This document shows positions 16,844-25,115 of a stretch of 64,000 nt of DNA, piece after piece. The DNA is from Paracoccus aerius. Lineage in GTDB: Bacteria > Pseudomonadota > Alphaproteobacteria > Rhodobacterales > Rhodobacteraceae. Each line of letters starts with the position of its first letter. The first letter of the stretch is position 1. The notes beneath the pieces are model-generated. The model did not search any database and was not told where the DNA came from. It saw nothing but the letters and a program-made list of their open reading frames with translations. The translations under genes were made by a program, and so were the position numbers. Location: NCBI RefSeq assembly GCF_014656455.1, contig NZ_BNCL01000017.1:1-64000 (forward strand), given 5' to 3'.

Positions 16844-17538
16844 TCGAAGGCCAGCATCAACCGGTCGCGCGACCGCGAGATATGTTCGTGCATCGCCGCC
16901 TGCGCCCGCGCAGCGTCGCCCGCCCGGAAGGCCGACAGAAGGTTTTCATGTTCCTGAAGCGCTTCCTGCGTGACGCGGCTGTGGAACATCAGGCGGAACA
17001 GGTGCAGATGCACGTGCTGGTCGGCAAGGGCCTGGCGGATCACCTCGTTCCCGGCGACCTTCAGGATCGCGTCGTGGAAATGGGCATCGGCGCGGGCAAA
17101 GCGGGAATAGCGGCTGGTCCGGTCCACCGGAGCCTCTCCATGACCCATGTCGGCTGCGGCTTCCTCAAGCTCGCGCAGGCTGGCGGGGGTCAGGTTCTGC
17201 GTGGCGATCCGGGCGCATTCCGGTTCAAGCAGCAGGCGGAAGGCGAACAGATCCTCGAAAGCCTTGCGCGACAATTGCGGCGCGGCGCTGTAGCCGATCA
17301 GATGGGCCTTGCGAACCAGCCCTTCGCGTTCAAGCCGCGACAGGGCCTCGCGGACGGGGGTCTGGGAGACGCCCAGGTCGCGGGCGACGACATCAACGGG
17401 AATGCGGGCGCCAGGCGCAATGTCCAGCGACATGATGCGTTCGTAGATGCTGTCATAGACGCCATCCACGATGCTGGCCGGCCTGACCATCTGAATGCCC
17501 TGGCTTTCCGCTGCGCTTCCCAATCCCGCACCCCGCAT
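16840..17538 (-). CDS. GntR/FCD-family (FadR-type) transcriptional regulator
   Basis: About 232 residues. The N-terminal winged helix reads SIYERIMSLDIAPGARIPVD and DLGVSQTPVREALSRLEREG; the C-terminal FCD ligand domain has DLFAFRLLLEPECARIA and the metal-binding type RADAHFHDAILK and HEHI stretches. FCD proteins bind organic acids or sugar acids, often with a metal ion. It is coupled to the ABC ATPase and divergent from the alcohol dehydrogenase. The 17-bp palindrome at 17595-17611 is its likely operator. The start is uncertain: I give the ATG at 17538; a TTG at 17553 and an ATG at 17490 are alternatives. Confidence 0.87.
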   Translation of the reverse strand: MRGAGLGSAAESQGIQMVRPASIVDGVYDSIYERIMSLDIAPGARIPVDVVARDLGVSQTPVREALSRLEREGLVRKAHLIGYSAAPQLSRKAFEDLFAFRLLLEPECARIATQNLTPASLRELEEAAADMGHGEAPVDRTSRYSRFARADAHFHDAILKVAGNEVIRQALADQHVHLHLFRLMFHSRVTQEALQEHENLLSAFRAGDAARAQAAMHEHISRSRDRLMLAFE

Positions 17539-17594
17539 CTGCGCTGTTTGCAAGACGATGGTTTACAAAGATCGGATCGGATGTCAAATACAAT

Positions 17595-17611
17595 ATCATA
17601 TACGATATGAT
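17595..17611. promoter_or_regulatory. Candidate GntR operator, perfect 7-3-7 palindrome
   Basis: ATCATAT-ACG-ATATGAT lies in the AT-rich part of the divergent promoter between the GntR regulator and the alcohol dehydrogenase. FCD-type GntR proteins bind short AT-containing dyads of this size around TATAC-like cores. Position and symmetry make it the most likely operator for both operons. Confidence 0.62.
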
Positions 17612-17701
17612 CCTGGCGGTCCGGGCAAGGCGTCGATGTTACGGTGCCCGCCTGTCCGAACCCCCGATCGAAGCGGCACATAAAAGCGGGAGAGGAACAG
17701 A

Positions 17702-18901
17702 ATGGCGCATTTCGGCACGATCAGACCGCCGCGAGAGATCATCTTTGGCCCGGGGCAGCGGCAGGTTCTCGGGCAGGTCGCGGCGGGGCTGGGCCAGCGT
17801 GCCCTGGTCGTCACCGATGCCCGTCTGGCTGACGAATCCCAGTTCCAAGCAATGCTCGCCGATCTGCGGGATCACGGGCTGGCGGTGCAGGTCGAAAGCG
17901 GAACACTGCCTGACGTGCCGGTGGACAGCGCCCTGGCCGCCAGCCAGGCCGCGCGCGGCTTTGCGCCCGATCTGGTCATCGGGATCGGCGGCGGATCCTG
18001 TCTCGACATGGCGAAATGCGTGGCTCTGCTGCTGACGCATGGGGGGCAGCCGCAGGATTACTATGGAGAGCTGAAGGTGCCGGGGCCGATCCTTCCGCTG
18101 ATCGCGATACCCACCACCGCGGGCACCGGATCCGAGGTGACGCCGGTCGCCGTCCTGTCCGATTCGGCGCGCAGCCTGAAGGTCGGGATCTCCAGCCCGC
18201 ATCTGGTGCCGACGGTGGCGATCTGCGATCCGGACCTGACGCTGACCTGCCCGCCCGGCCTGACGGCCATTGCCGGGGCCGATGCCCTGACCCATGCGAT
18301 CGAGGCGTTTACCGCCATCCGCCGCCCCGTCACGCCCATGTTGACCCAGGAACGGGTCTTCGTGGGCAAGAACGCGCTGTCCGACCAGTTCGCCCTGACG
18401 GCGATCCGCCTGTTGTGGCAGGGGCTGGAACGCGCCTGCCGGACGGGCGCGGATGCCGATGCCCGCGCCCAGGTGATGCAGGGCGCGCTGTTTGCGGGCC
18501 TGGCCTTCGGTGTCGCGGGCACGGCGGCCGCCCATGCGATCCAGTATCCGGTGGGCGCGCTGACCCACACCGCGCATGGGGCAGGGGTGGCCTGCCTGAT
18601 GCCCTGGGTCATGGAATGGAACCGCCCGGCCATCTCTACCGAACTGGCGCAGATCGCCGACGCCATGGGCCTTGCCTCGGCGGACGAGGTGATCCCCGCG
18701 GTCCGGACGCTGTTTTCCCGCATCGGGATACCGGAAACCCTGTCCGGCCTGGGCCTGCCCGAGGATCAAATCGGCTGGGTGGCCGATCAGTCCTGCGGGA
18801 TCGAGCGGCTGATCCAGAACAATCCCCGGCCCATCAGCCGCGCCGACATGACCCGACTGCTGCACGCCGCCTTTTCCGGCGACGCCCGCATCATCCAGTA
18901 A
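17702..18901 (+). CDS. Iron-containing (group III) alcohol dehydrogenase
   Basis: 399 residues. The NAD-binding glycine motif is GIGGGSCLDMAKCVA near residue 100, then IPTTAGTGSEVTPVAV. The metal ligands sit in GADALTHAIEAF (Asp and His) and HAIQYPVGALTHTAHGAG (two His), all present. Close relatives include maleylacetate reductase, lactaldehyde reductase and 4-hydroxybutyrate dehydrogenase. It is followed 18 nt later by a succinate-semialdehyde-type dehydrogenase, so oxidation of an omega-hydroxy acid to its semialdehyde is a reasonable guess. It is divergent from the GntR gene. Confidence 0.88.
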   Translation: MAHFGTIRPPREIIFGPGQRQVLGQVAAGLGQRALVVTDARLADESQFQAMLADLRDHGLAVQVESGTLPDVPVDSALAASQAARGFAPDLVIGIGGGSCLDMAKCVALLLTHGGQPQDYYGELKVPGPILPLIAIPTTAGTGSEVTPVAVLSDSARSLKVGISSPHLVPTVAICDPDLTLTCPPGLTAIAGADALTHAIEAFTAIRRPVTPMLTQERVFVGKNALSDQFALTAIRLLWQGLERACRTGADADARAQVMQGALFAGLAFGVAGTAAAHAIQYPVGALTHTAHGAGVACLMPWVMEWNRPAISTELAQIADAMGLASADEVIPAVRTLFSRIGIPETLSGLGLPEDQIGWVADQSCGIERLIQNNPRPISRADMTRLLHAAFSGDARIIQ

Positions 18902-18919
18902 GCCCCGAAAGGATCCGAC

Positions 18920-20386
18920 ATGAGCCTTGATACCCTGCACCCTGCGGATTTCGCCGATCCGGGCCTTCACGCGGCCGGACTTTTTATCGGCGGCGAATGG
19001 CTGCCCGGCGGCGGCATTCCGGTGGTCAATCCCTCGACAGCCGAAACCTTGGCCGAGGTGCCGGACGCGACGGTCGCCGATGCCCTGCGCGCCGTGGATG
19101 CGGCCGAGGCTGCCGCCGCAGGCTGGCGGGCGACCCCCGCCCGCCAGCGGTCCGAGATCCTGCGCCGCTGGTTCCACCTGATGACGGATCATGCCGAGGA
19201 ACTGGCCCAGCTGATCTCGCTGGAAAACGGCAAGGCGCTGCCCGACGCGCGGGGCGAGGTCGCCTATGCGGCCGAGTTCTTCCGCTGGTATGCAGAAGAA
19301 GCCGTCCGCATCGCGGGCGAGTTTCGCCATGCGCCGTCGGGGGCGAATCACATCCTTGTCGATCACGACCCCATCGGCATTGCCGTGCTTATCACGCCCT
19401 GGAACTTTCCCGCTGCCATGGCCACGCGCAAGATCGGTCCCGCGCTTGCCGCCGGCTGCACGGTGATCCTGAAGCCAGCCAGCGAGACGCCATTGACGGC
19501 CTATGCCATGGCCCGCCTGGGGGCCGAGGCGGGCGTGCCGCCAGGCGTGGTCAACGTCCTGACGACCAGCCAGCCCGCGCCTGTCACCAATGCGATGCTG
19601 GCCGATCCGCGCGTGCGCAAGCTATCCTTCACCGGCTCGACCGGCGTTGGCCGCGTGCTGCTGGCCGAGGCGGCGAAAAGCGTCGTGTCCTGTTCGATGG
19701 AACTGGGCGGCAATGCGCCTTTCGTGGTCTTCGACGACGCCGACCTGGACGCGGCCCTGAACGGCGCCATGATCGCCAAGATGCGAAACGCGGGCGAGGC
19801 CTGCACCGCCGCTAACCGCTTCTACGTCCAGTCGGGCATCCATGACGCCTTTGTCGCGGGGCTGACGGAACGCATGGCCGCGCTGAAGGTCGGGCCCGGC
19901 ACCGATCCCGCCACCCAGGTCGGGCCGATGATCACGACAAGGGCCGTCCAGAAGATCGGACGTCTGGTCCAGGAGGCGGTGTCGCTTGGCGCCCGCGTCA
20001 CCACCGGGGGCGCCGCGCTGCCGGGTTCAGGTTACTATTACCCGCCGACGGTGCTGGACAATGTCAGCCCCGATGCCGCCATCGCGCATGAGGAGATTTT
20101 CGGCCCCGTCGCGCCCGTCTACCGCTTCGAGACCGAGGAACAGGCGATCCGGCTGGCCAATGCAACGGAATACGGGCTGGCGGCCTATGTCTATTCGGGC
20201 GACCTGTCACGCGCGCTGCGGGTCGGCAAGGGCATCGAGGCGGGGATGATCGCGATAAACCGCGGCCTGATGTCCGACCCGGCCGCACCCTTCGGCGGCG
20301 CCAAGCAAAGCGGGCTGGGGCGCGAGGGGGGCGTGACCGGGATACTCGAGTTCATGGAGCCGAAGTATTTCGCGGTCGCTTTCTGA
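18920..20386 (+). CDS. NAD(P)-dependent aldehyde dehydrogenase, succinate-semialdehyde type
   Basis: 488 residues, full length for the family. The catalytic residues are present: Glu261 in SMELGGNAP and Cys295 in GEACTAANR. The cofactor site shows ITPWNFPAAMATRKIGPALA and FTGSTGVGR. The overall pattern (ISLENGKALPDARGEV, GGAKQSGLGREGG) is that of GabD-like succinate semialdehyde dehydrogenases, although glutarate or other semialdehydes are possible. It stands between an iron alcohol dehydrogenase and an alpha/beta hydrolase and probably performs the oxidation to the carboxylic acid that enters central metabolism. Confidence 0.88.
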   Translation: MSLDTLHPADFADPGLHAAGLFIGGEWLPGGGIPVVNPSTAETLAEVPDATVADALRAVDAAEAAAAGWRATPARQRSEILRRWFHLMTDHAEELAQLISLENGKALPDARGEVAYAAEFFRWYAEEAVRIAGEFRHAPSGANHILVDHDPIGIAVLITPWNFPAAMATRKIGPALAAGCTVILKPASETPLTAYAMARLGAEAGVPPGVVNVLTTSQPAPVTNAMLADPRVRKLSFTGSTGVGRVLLAEAAKSVVSCSMELGGNAPFVVFDDADLDAALNGAMIAKMRNAGEACTAANRFYVQSGIHDAFVAGLTERMAALKVGPGTDPATQVGPMITTRAVQKIGRLVQEAVSLGARVTTGGAALPGSGYYYPPTVLDNVSPDAAIAHEEIFGPVAPVYRFETEEQAIRLANATEYGLAAYVYSGDLSRALRVGKGIEAGMIAINRGLMSDPAAPFGGAKQSGLGREGGVTGILEFMEPKYFAVAF

Positions 20387-20397
20387 ACGGTGGCGTG

Positions 20398-21231
20398 ATG
20401 CAGGATCTGTATCGCAACCGCGATTTCATCCCGGACTTCGACGCGATCATCGAGGAAACCGCGGCCCGTTCACGGGCCTTGGCCGCCCGGACCCGGATGC
20501 AGCCCGACATCGCCTATGGGGCAGGACCGCGCGAGCGGATGGACATCCTCCTGCCCCAGGATCCGCAACCCGGCGCGCCGCTGCACCTGTTCATCCACGG
20601 GGGCTATTGGCGGTCGGGCAGCAAGGAGGTCCATCACCTTGTCGCAGGCCCGGTCCTTGCGGCAGGGGGCATTGCCGCGATCGTGACCTATGACCTGATG
20701 CCCGGCATGCGGCTGGATGCCATTGTCGGGCAGGTCCGCGCGGCGGCCCGGCATCTTGTCGGAATGGCGCCCGCCCTGGGCGCCGATCCCGCGCGGCTGA
20801 CGGTCAGCGGCCATTCCGCCGGCGCACATCTGGCCTGCTATCTGGCCGGATGCGGCACGGGCGAAGAAGATTGTCCGCCCCTTCCGCCGCTGCGCGGCTT
20901 GCTGCTGGTCAGCGGAATCTATGACCTGTCGGGCATCCCGGACAGCTTCCTGAAGGACGAGGCGAAGATGACGCCCCAGGAAGCCCTGGCCTGGTCTCCG
21001 CTTACCTCCCGCCACGACCCTGGTCCGCGCCGGATCGTCACCTGCGGCGAGAAGGAGACCCGGCCCTTTCACCAGCAGGCCTCGGCCATGGCCGCCTTGC
21101 TTCAAGCCAAGGGCGCGGCGGTGGACTTGCGCACCGAGCGCGGGTTGAACCACCTCGACATCGTGCTGTCGCTGGGCGACCCCGCATCGCCGCTGGGACG
21201 ACTGCTGTCAGGGATGGTCGCCACTTCCTGA
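20398..21231 (+). CDS. Alpha/beta hydrolase (kynurenine-formamidase-like)
   Basis: 277 residues from the ATG at 20398 (a GTG lies directly before it). The oxyanion motif HGGYWRSG near residue 65 and the nucleophile elbow GHSAG with Ser140 match the alpha/beta hydrolase group that includes bacterial KynB-like formamidases and carboxylesterases. The C-terminal His is in NHLD near residue 255. The gene starts 11 nt after the aldehyde dehydrogenase, so it is in the same operon. An esterase or lactonase that releases the substrate for the two dehydrogenases fits this position; a formamidase is the main alternative. Confidence 0.8.
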   Translation: MQDLYRNRDFIPDFDAIIEETAARSRALAARTRMQPDIAYGAGPRERMDILLPQDPQPGAPLHLFIHGGYWRSGSKEVHHLVAGPVLAAGGIAAIVTYDLMPGMRLDAIVGQVRAAARHLVGMAPALGADPARLTVSGHSAGAHLACYLAGCGTGEEDCPPLPPLRGLLLVSGIYDLSGIPDSFLKDEAKMTPQEALAWSPLTSRHDPGPRRIVTCGEKETRPFHQQASAMAALLQAKGAAVDLRTERGLNHLDIVLSLGDPASPLGRLLSGMVATS

Positions 21232-21296
21232 GGCGGCGGGGGACGATCCCGCCTAGGCAGCTTTGTGGAACGATAGCTGGTTCTAACCTTGCGGCC

Positions 21297-21653
21297 TTAG
21301 CGGCTTTGGCCGGCGGAGTGCGGGGGGATCGCGCGGGCGATCTGCGCGGCGTCATAGGGCTTTTGCAGGACGGGGACCGCCGAATAGGCCTCGGTCAGGC
21401 CGGCCCGGCCATAGCCGCTGGCAAAGATGAAGGGGATGCCGCGTCGCATCAGGCGGTCTGCGACCGGAAAGGACTGCTGCCCGGCCAGGTTGATGTCGAG
21501 GATGGCAAAGTCGATTTCCTCGCGCTCGGCCGCGTCCAGGGCGGTCTGCAGGCGCATCATCGGGCCGACCGGATCGTGGCCAAGATCGGTCACGATATCC
21601 TCGAGCAGCATGGCGATCAGGATCTCGTCCTCGACGATCAGGATACGCGCCAT
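21297..21653 (-). CDS. Single-domain response regulator (REC only)
   Basis: 118 residues, a lone receiver domain with acidic residues in IVEDE, phospho-acceptor Asp53 (ILDINLAGQQ) and Lys98 in LQKPYD. The sequence between them (RLMRRGIPFIFASGY) closely resembles that of the regulator at 9600-9965. It has no output domain. It starts 12 nt after the HWE kinase gene and is most likely its phosphorylation partner. Confidence 0.9.
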   Translation of the reverse strand: MARILIVEDEILIAMLLEDIVTDLGHDPVGPMMRLQTALDAAEREEIDFAILDINLAGQQSFPVADRLMRRGIPFIFASGYGRAGLTEAYSAVPVLQKPYDAAQIARAIPPHSAGQSR

Positions 21654-21665
21654 GCCGGTCTCCGC

Positions 21666-23159
21666 TCAGGCTGCGTGGTCGCTGATCGCCTCGACCGCCG
21701 CAGTCAGTTTGAACACGATGCCCGTGGGCCGGAAGTCCAGTTCCGCCTTGCCCTGCAACTGGTCTGGCAGGACTTGCAGGATCAGGCGCGAGCCGAAACC
21801 ACGGTGGTCGCCCTTGGTAACGACCGGTCCGCCCGTTTCGATCCATTCCAGGGTGAAAACGGATTGCCCGCTGACGTTCCAACGCACCAGGACGGTTCCG
21901 CCCGGCACCGACAGGGCGCCGTATTTGACGGCGTTGGTGCCAAGTTCGTGCAGGGCAAGCGCGATGGAAATGGCCGCATAGGGGCCGACCCGCATGTCCG
22001 GCCCTTCAAGTTCGATGGTGTTGCGGTCCGGCGCCTGGAACGGGCGGATCGCTGCCTGGGCCAGGGTGCGCAGGTCGGCGCTGTCCCAGCTTTCTTGCGT
22101 CAGCACGTTATGGGCAGCCGACAGCGCCATGATGCGGGCCGTGATCGCCTGCGCGGCCTGGCCGGGATCTGTGGCGTGGCGCAGGGTCTGGGTCACGATG
22201 GACTGCACGGCCGCAAGGCTGTTCTTGACGCGGTGGTTCAACTCGTTGATCAGCAGCCGCTGGTGGTTTTCCGCCCGCACCCGCTCGGTCACGTCCGAGC
22301 CCTGGACGAAGATATGGGCGACCGTGCCGTCCTGGTCCCGGATGGGCTGATACACGAAATCCACGAAGCGTTCTTCCAGCGGACCCTGGTCCCGCCATCG
22401 CAGCAGGACGCGCAGCGAGGTCCGGGTTATCGCCTCGCCCGTGGTAAAGACATGGTCCAGCAGGTCGAAGAAGCCTTGCTCGGTCACTTCGGGCAAAGCC
22501 TCGCGGACCGGCATCCCGATCACGTCGCGGTTGCCGATCAGCTTGTTGTATTCCGGGTTGACCAGGGTGAAGCGATGGTCGGGCCCGCTGACCATTGCCA
22601 TGAAGGTGGGTGCCTGGGCGAACAGGCTTTGCAGCCGCTGGAACTCCTGGCGGTTGCGGCGTTCGGCCAGGACGCGCTCGGTCGTCTCGATCACGACCGC
22701 AATGACGCCGGCGGGCCTGCCGGTTTCATCCAGCACGGGGGAATAATCCAGGTTCATCCAGACCTGTTCGGGATAGCCTTTCCGATGCAGCGTCAGTTCC
22801 TGGTCCTGATAGGCCAGCGTCTGCCCGGCCAGGCCCACCTTCATGACATTGTCGTTGAAGTCCGCGACCTCGGGCCAGCCTTCGCGCACGTTCGACCCCA
22901 GCAGCGCGGGGTGGCGATGGCCGGCGAAGACCGAATAGGCATCGTTGTAGATCATCACGCCCTGTTCGCCCCACAGCATCACCATGGGCACGGGCGAGTG
23001 GATCAACAGCGCGGTCGCCGTCTTGAGCGACTGCGGCCAGGTCTCGACCCGGCCCAGGCAGGTCGTGCCCCAGGGGAAGTCCTTCACCAGCCTTGCCACC
23101 GGACCGTCATGGCCCAGGAAATAGAAGGGATCGGCACCGGGCGCGTTCAGGGGGGTCAT
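21666..23159 (-). CDS. PAS-domain HWE-family sensor histidine kinase
   Basis: 497 residues with two PAS domains followed by the HWE core. The first PAS (VMLWGEQGVMIYNDAYSVFA, then VWMNLDYSPVLDETGRP) is of the kind seen again at the start of the hybrid kinase at 57790. The second contains APTFMAMVSGPDHRFTLVNP. The kinase core shows ELNHRVKNSLAAVQS, HELGTNAVKYGALS and the W-x-E of LEWIETGGP. No membrane segments are visible, so it is cytoplasmic. Co-transcribed with the REC-only regulator downstream; such pairs often feed the alphaproteobacterial general stress or light responses. Confidence 0.9.
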   Translation of the reverse strand: MTPLNAPGADPFYFLGHDGPVARLVKDFPWGTTCLGRVETWPQSLKTATALLIHSPVPMVMLWGEQGVMIYNDAYSVFAGHRHPALLGSNVREGWPEVADFNDNVMKVGLAGQTLAYQDQELTLHRKGYPEQVWMNLDYSPVLDETGRPAGVIAVVIETTERVLAERRNRQEFQRLQSLFAQAPTFMAMVSGPDHRFTLVNPEYNKLIGNRDVIGMPVREALPEVTEQGFFDLLDHVFTTGEAITRTSLRVLLRWRDQGPLEERFVDFVYQPIRDQDGTVAHIFVQGSDVTERVRAENHQRLLINELNHRVKNSLAAVQSIVTQTLRHATDPGQAAQAITARIMALSAAHNVLTQESWDSADLRTLAQAAIRPFQAPDRNTIELEGPDMRVGPYAAISIALALHELGTNAVKYGALSVPGGTVLVRWNVSGQSVFTLEWIETGGPVVTKGDHRGFGSRLILQVLPDQLQGKAELDFRPTGIVFKLTAAVEAISDHAA

Positions 23160-23404
23160 GCTGGTCCTCGGCTTCCTCGATGCAGGTCACTTGCGGCGAA
23201 AGTCGGACGGGCGTCAATCCGTCATGGCCTGACGGGCGGGCTGCAGGGCCGATATGATGCGCCAAAGGGCAGACGTTCCATGGCCGCATTGCTTTTCTGA
23301 CGAAACCTGGGGGCGGTTTTGGGTATTGTCGTTCTGGGCTTGTGCCGGACAGCGTCGCTTGCACGCTGCGGCACGCTGTCGCCTGATGGGAAAGAGAGGG
23401 ATCC

Positions 23405-24109
23405 ATGAGCCAACCCTATTGCGGGCCGGGCGCTGCGCCTGACGAGATATGGGCGGCGTGGAATCCTGATCCCGTGGTGCTTGCCGCTCTGGCGCTGCTG
23501 GCGGCGGCCTTGTGGCGGCGCGGGTCCGGCAAGGCCGGGCTGATCGCCGTTCTGGCGCTTGCGGTGGCCTTCGTCTCGCCACTTTGCGCGCTGACGGTGT
23601 CGCTGTTCTCGGCCAGGGCGCTGCACCACATCCTTCTGGCGGGGGTCGCGGCGCCCGCCCTGGCCCTGGCCTGGCCCCTTGCCCGCCGGGTGACGGCCCA
23701 GGCTGGCGGGGCGGGCATGGCCCTGGCGATGGTCGCCTGGCATCTGCCGCCGGTTTACGACGCGATCTGGCGGTCAGATGCCGTCTACTGGCTGATGCAG
23801 GGGGCGTTGCTCCTGCCTGCCTGGGCCTTCTGGTCGGCGGTGCTGACCGGACCGCGCCGGGCGGCGGTGGGCGACAGCTTCCTGACAATCGGCCTTGCGG
23901 GTCTGATGGGGATGCTGGGCGCGGTGCTGACCTTTGCGCCTGGGGTGCTTTACATCCAGCACGTGGACGGCGCCGCTGCCTGGGGCCTTGGCGCGCTTGA
24001 CGACCAGCGGCTGGCCGGGCTGATCCTCTGGGTGCCCGGTTTCCTGCCGATGGCGGCATTCGCGGGCTGGATGCTGCGGCGCGGCTGGCAGCGGGATTTC
24101 GCGGCATGA
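23405..24109 (+). CDS. Cytochrome c oxidase assembly protein, caa3-type CtaG family
   Basis: 234 residues with about six to seven hydrophobic helices. The family pattern is visible in WNPDPVVLAALALLAAALWR, FVSPLCALTVSLFSARALHH and LGALDDQRLAGLILWVPGF. Conserved histidines (HHILLAGVAAP, AWHLPP) could handle copper. This is the membrane CtaG of caa3-type oxidases, not Cox11. It is the first gene of the oxidase cluster; the stop overlaps the next start by 4 nt (ATGA). The start at 23405 has GAAAGAGAGGG upstream. Confidence 0.87.
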   Translation: MSQPYCGPGAAPDEIWAAWNPDPVVLAALALLAAALWRRGSGKAGLIAVLALAVAFVSPLCALTVSLFSARALHHILLAGVAAPALALAWPLARRVTAQAGGAGMALAMVAWHLPPVYDAIWRSDAVYWLMQGALLLPAWAFWSAVLTGPRRAAVGDSFLTIGLAGLMGMLGAVLTFAPGVLYIQHVDGAAAWGLGALDDQRLAGLILWVPGFLPMAAFAGWMLRRGWQRDFAA

Positions 24110-24606
24110 TCGCGGCGCTGAAGGCCATCCACATCGCCGCCATGCTGTGCTGGTGCGCCGGGCTTGTGGCGCTGCCGCTGTTGCTGATCAGCTATGGCCA
24201 TGCGCAGCGGCAGGTCCGCTATTCCGAGTTCCGGCTGTTGACGCATTACGGCTATGTCGCCTTTGCCACGCCGGCCGCCGTCATTGCCGTGGTTGCGGGC
24301 ACGGCCCTGATCTTCGCGGCCGAAGTGTTCGACCTGTGGCTGATCGCCAAGCTGGCCTTTGTCAGCGTGATGGCGATGGCCCATGCCTGGATCGGCCACC
24401 TGATCGAGCAGTCGGGCCAGCAGCGCCGGGGGCAGGGCGTCGATCCGGCGCGCGGATACCGGATGCCCTATCCGGGCATCGCGCTGGCCGCGATCCTTCC
24501 CGCGATCGGGGCGATCCTGTGGCTGGTGCTGGCCAAGCCGGACCTGACCTGGGTGGTCGAGCTGATGCCCCAGATCGTCCAGGAGCCGCGGGGTCAGTTG
24601 CCGTGA
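24106..24606 (+). CDS. CopD/HemJ-like integral membrane protein
   Basis: 166 residues with four hydrophobic helices. The N-terminal KAIHIAAMLCWCAGLVALPL resembles the CopD/HemJ group, with histidines His10 and later ones in RLLTHYGYVAF and AHAWIGHLIEQ that could bind heme or copper. A CopD-like copper role beside an oxidase is likely; HemJ-type protoporphyrinogen oxidase is an alternative that sequence alone does not exclude. Translation is coupled to the CtaG-like gene by an ATGA overlap. Its 3' end overlaps the convergent DUF2231 gene by 13 nt. Confidence 0.78.
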   Translation: MIAALKAIHIAAMLCWCAGLVALPLLLISYGHAQRQVRYSEFRLLTHYGYVAFATPAAVIAVVAGTALIFAAEVFDLWLIAKLAFVSVMAMAHAWIGHLIEQSGQQRRGQGVDPARGYRMPYPGIALAAILPAIGAILWLVLAKPDLTWVVELMPQIVQEPRGQLP

Positions 24607-25115
24607 TCCTGCTGCGTTCCGATCTGATAGTCGAAGACCAGCTTGCCGCCGTGCCAGCCCGTGATCGTGGTCATCAAGAGCCCCAGGGCCGAGATCAAGA
24701 TGCCCACCGGCAGCACGGCTTCTTGCGGGTCGGGCAGCCGATAACCCCAGTTCACGCCCAGAACCGACAGCAGCGTGCAGGCCAGGATGAAATGCGTCCA
24801 GCTTGGCGCGCGGATGCGGATGCCGGGCACGATCAGCAGTTCCACCGTGCCGCTGATGCCCGCGACGACGCCCATGATGAAGCCGATGCCGGCCGTCCAG
24901 ACGGCGGCGCGCGGCCAGAAGGCGTCGCCCGTCCACCAGAACATCGCGTCAGCGCCAAAGGTCAGGAAGGCCAGGGCGATGGGATAGGTGATCAGCATCG
25001 CGTGCAGCGGATGGCCCGCGATGGCAAACTTGGATTCGGTGTCGTCAAAGGCCGCATGTTCCTCGATCGGGTCGGAAAGCCTGCGGCGTTGCTGCCAGGT
25101 TCGCTTGGGTCTCAT
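24594..25115 (-). CDS. DUF2231 membrane protein on the opposite strand of the oxidase cluster
   Basis: 173 residues. The core AIAGHPLHAMLITYPIALAF with four hydrophobic helices (including FIMGVVAGISGTVELLIVPG and VLPVGILISALGLLMTTITG) fits the DUF2231 family of predicted heme-associated membrane proteins. The HPLH histidines are typical. I chose the ATG at 25115, which has AAAGG about 9 nt upstream; an ATG at 25124 is the alternative. The gene is convergent with the CopD-like gene (13-nt overlap), and its 5' end runs into the probable start region of oxidase subunit II on the other strand. Confidence 0.8.
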   Translation of the reverse strand: MRPKRTWQQRRRLSDPIEEHAAFDDTESKFAIAGHPLHAMLITYPIALAFLTFGADAMFWWTGDAFWPRAAVWTAGIGFIMGVVAGISGTVELLIVPGIRIRAPSWTHFILACTLLSVLGVNWGYRLPDPQEAVLPVGILISALGLLMTTITGWHGGKLVFDYQIGTQQDHGN

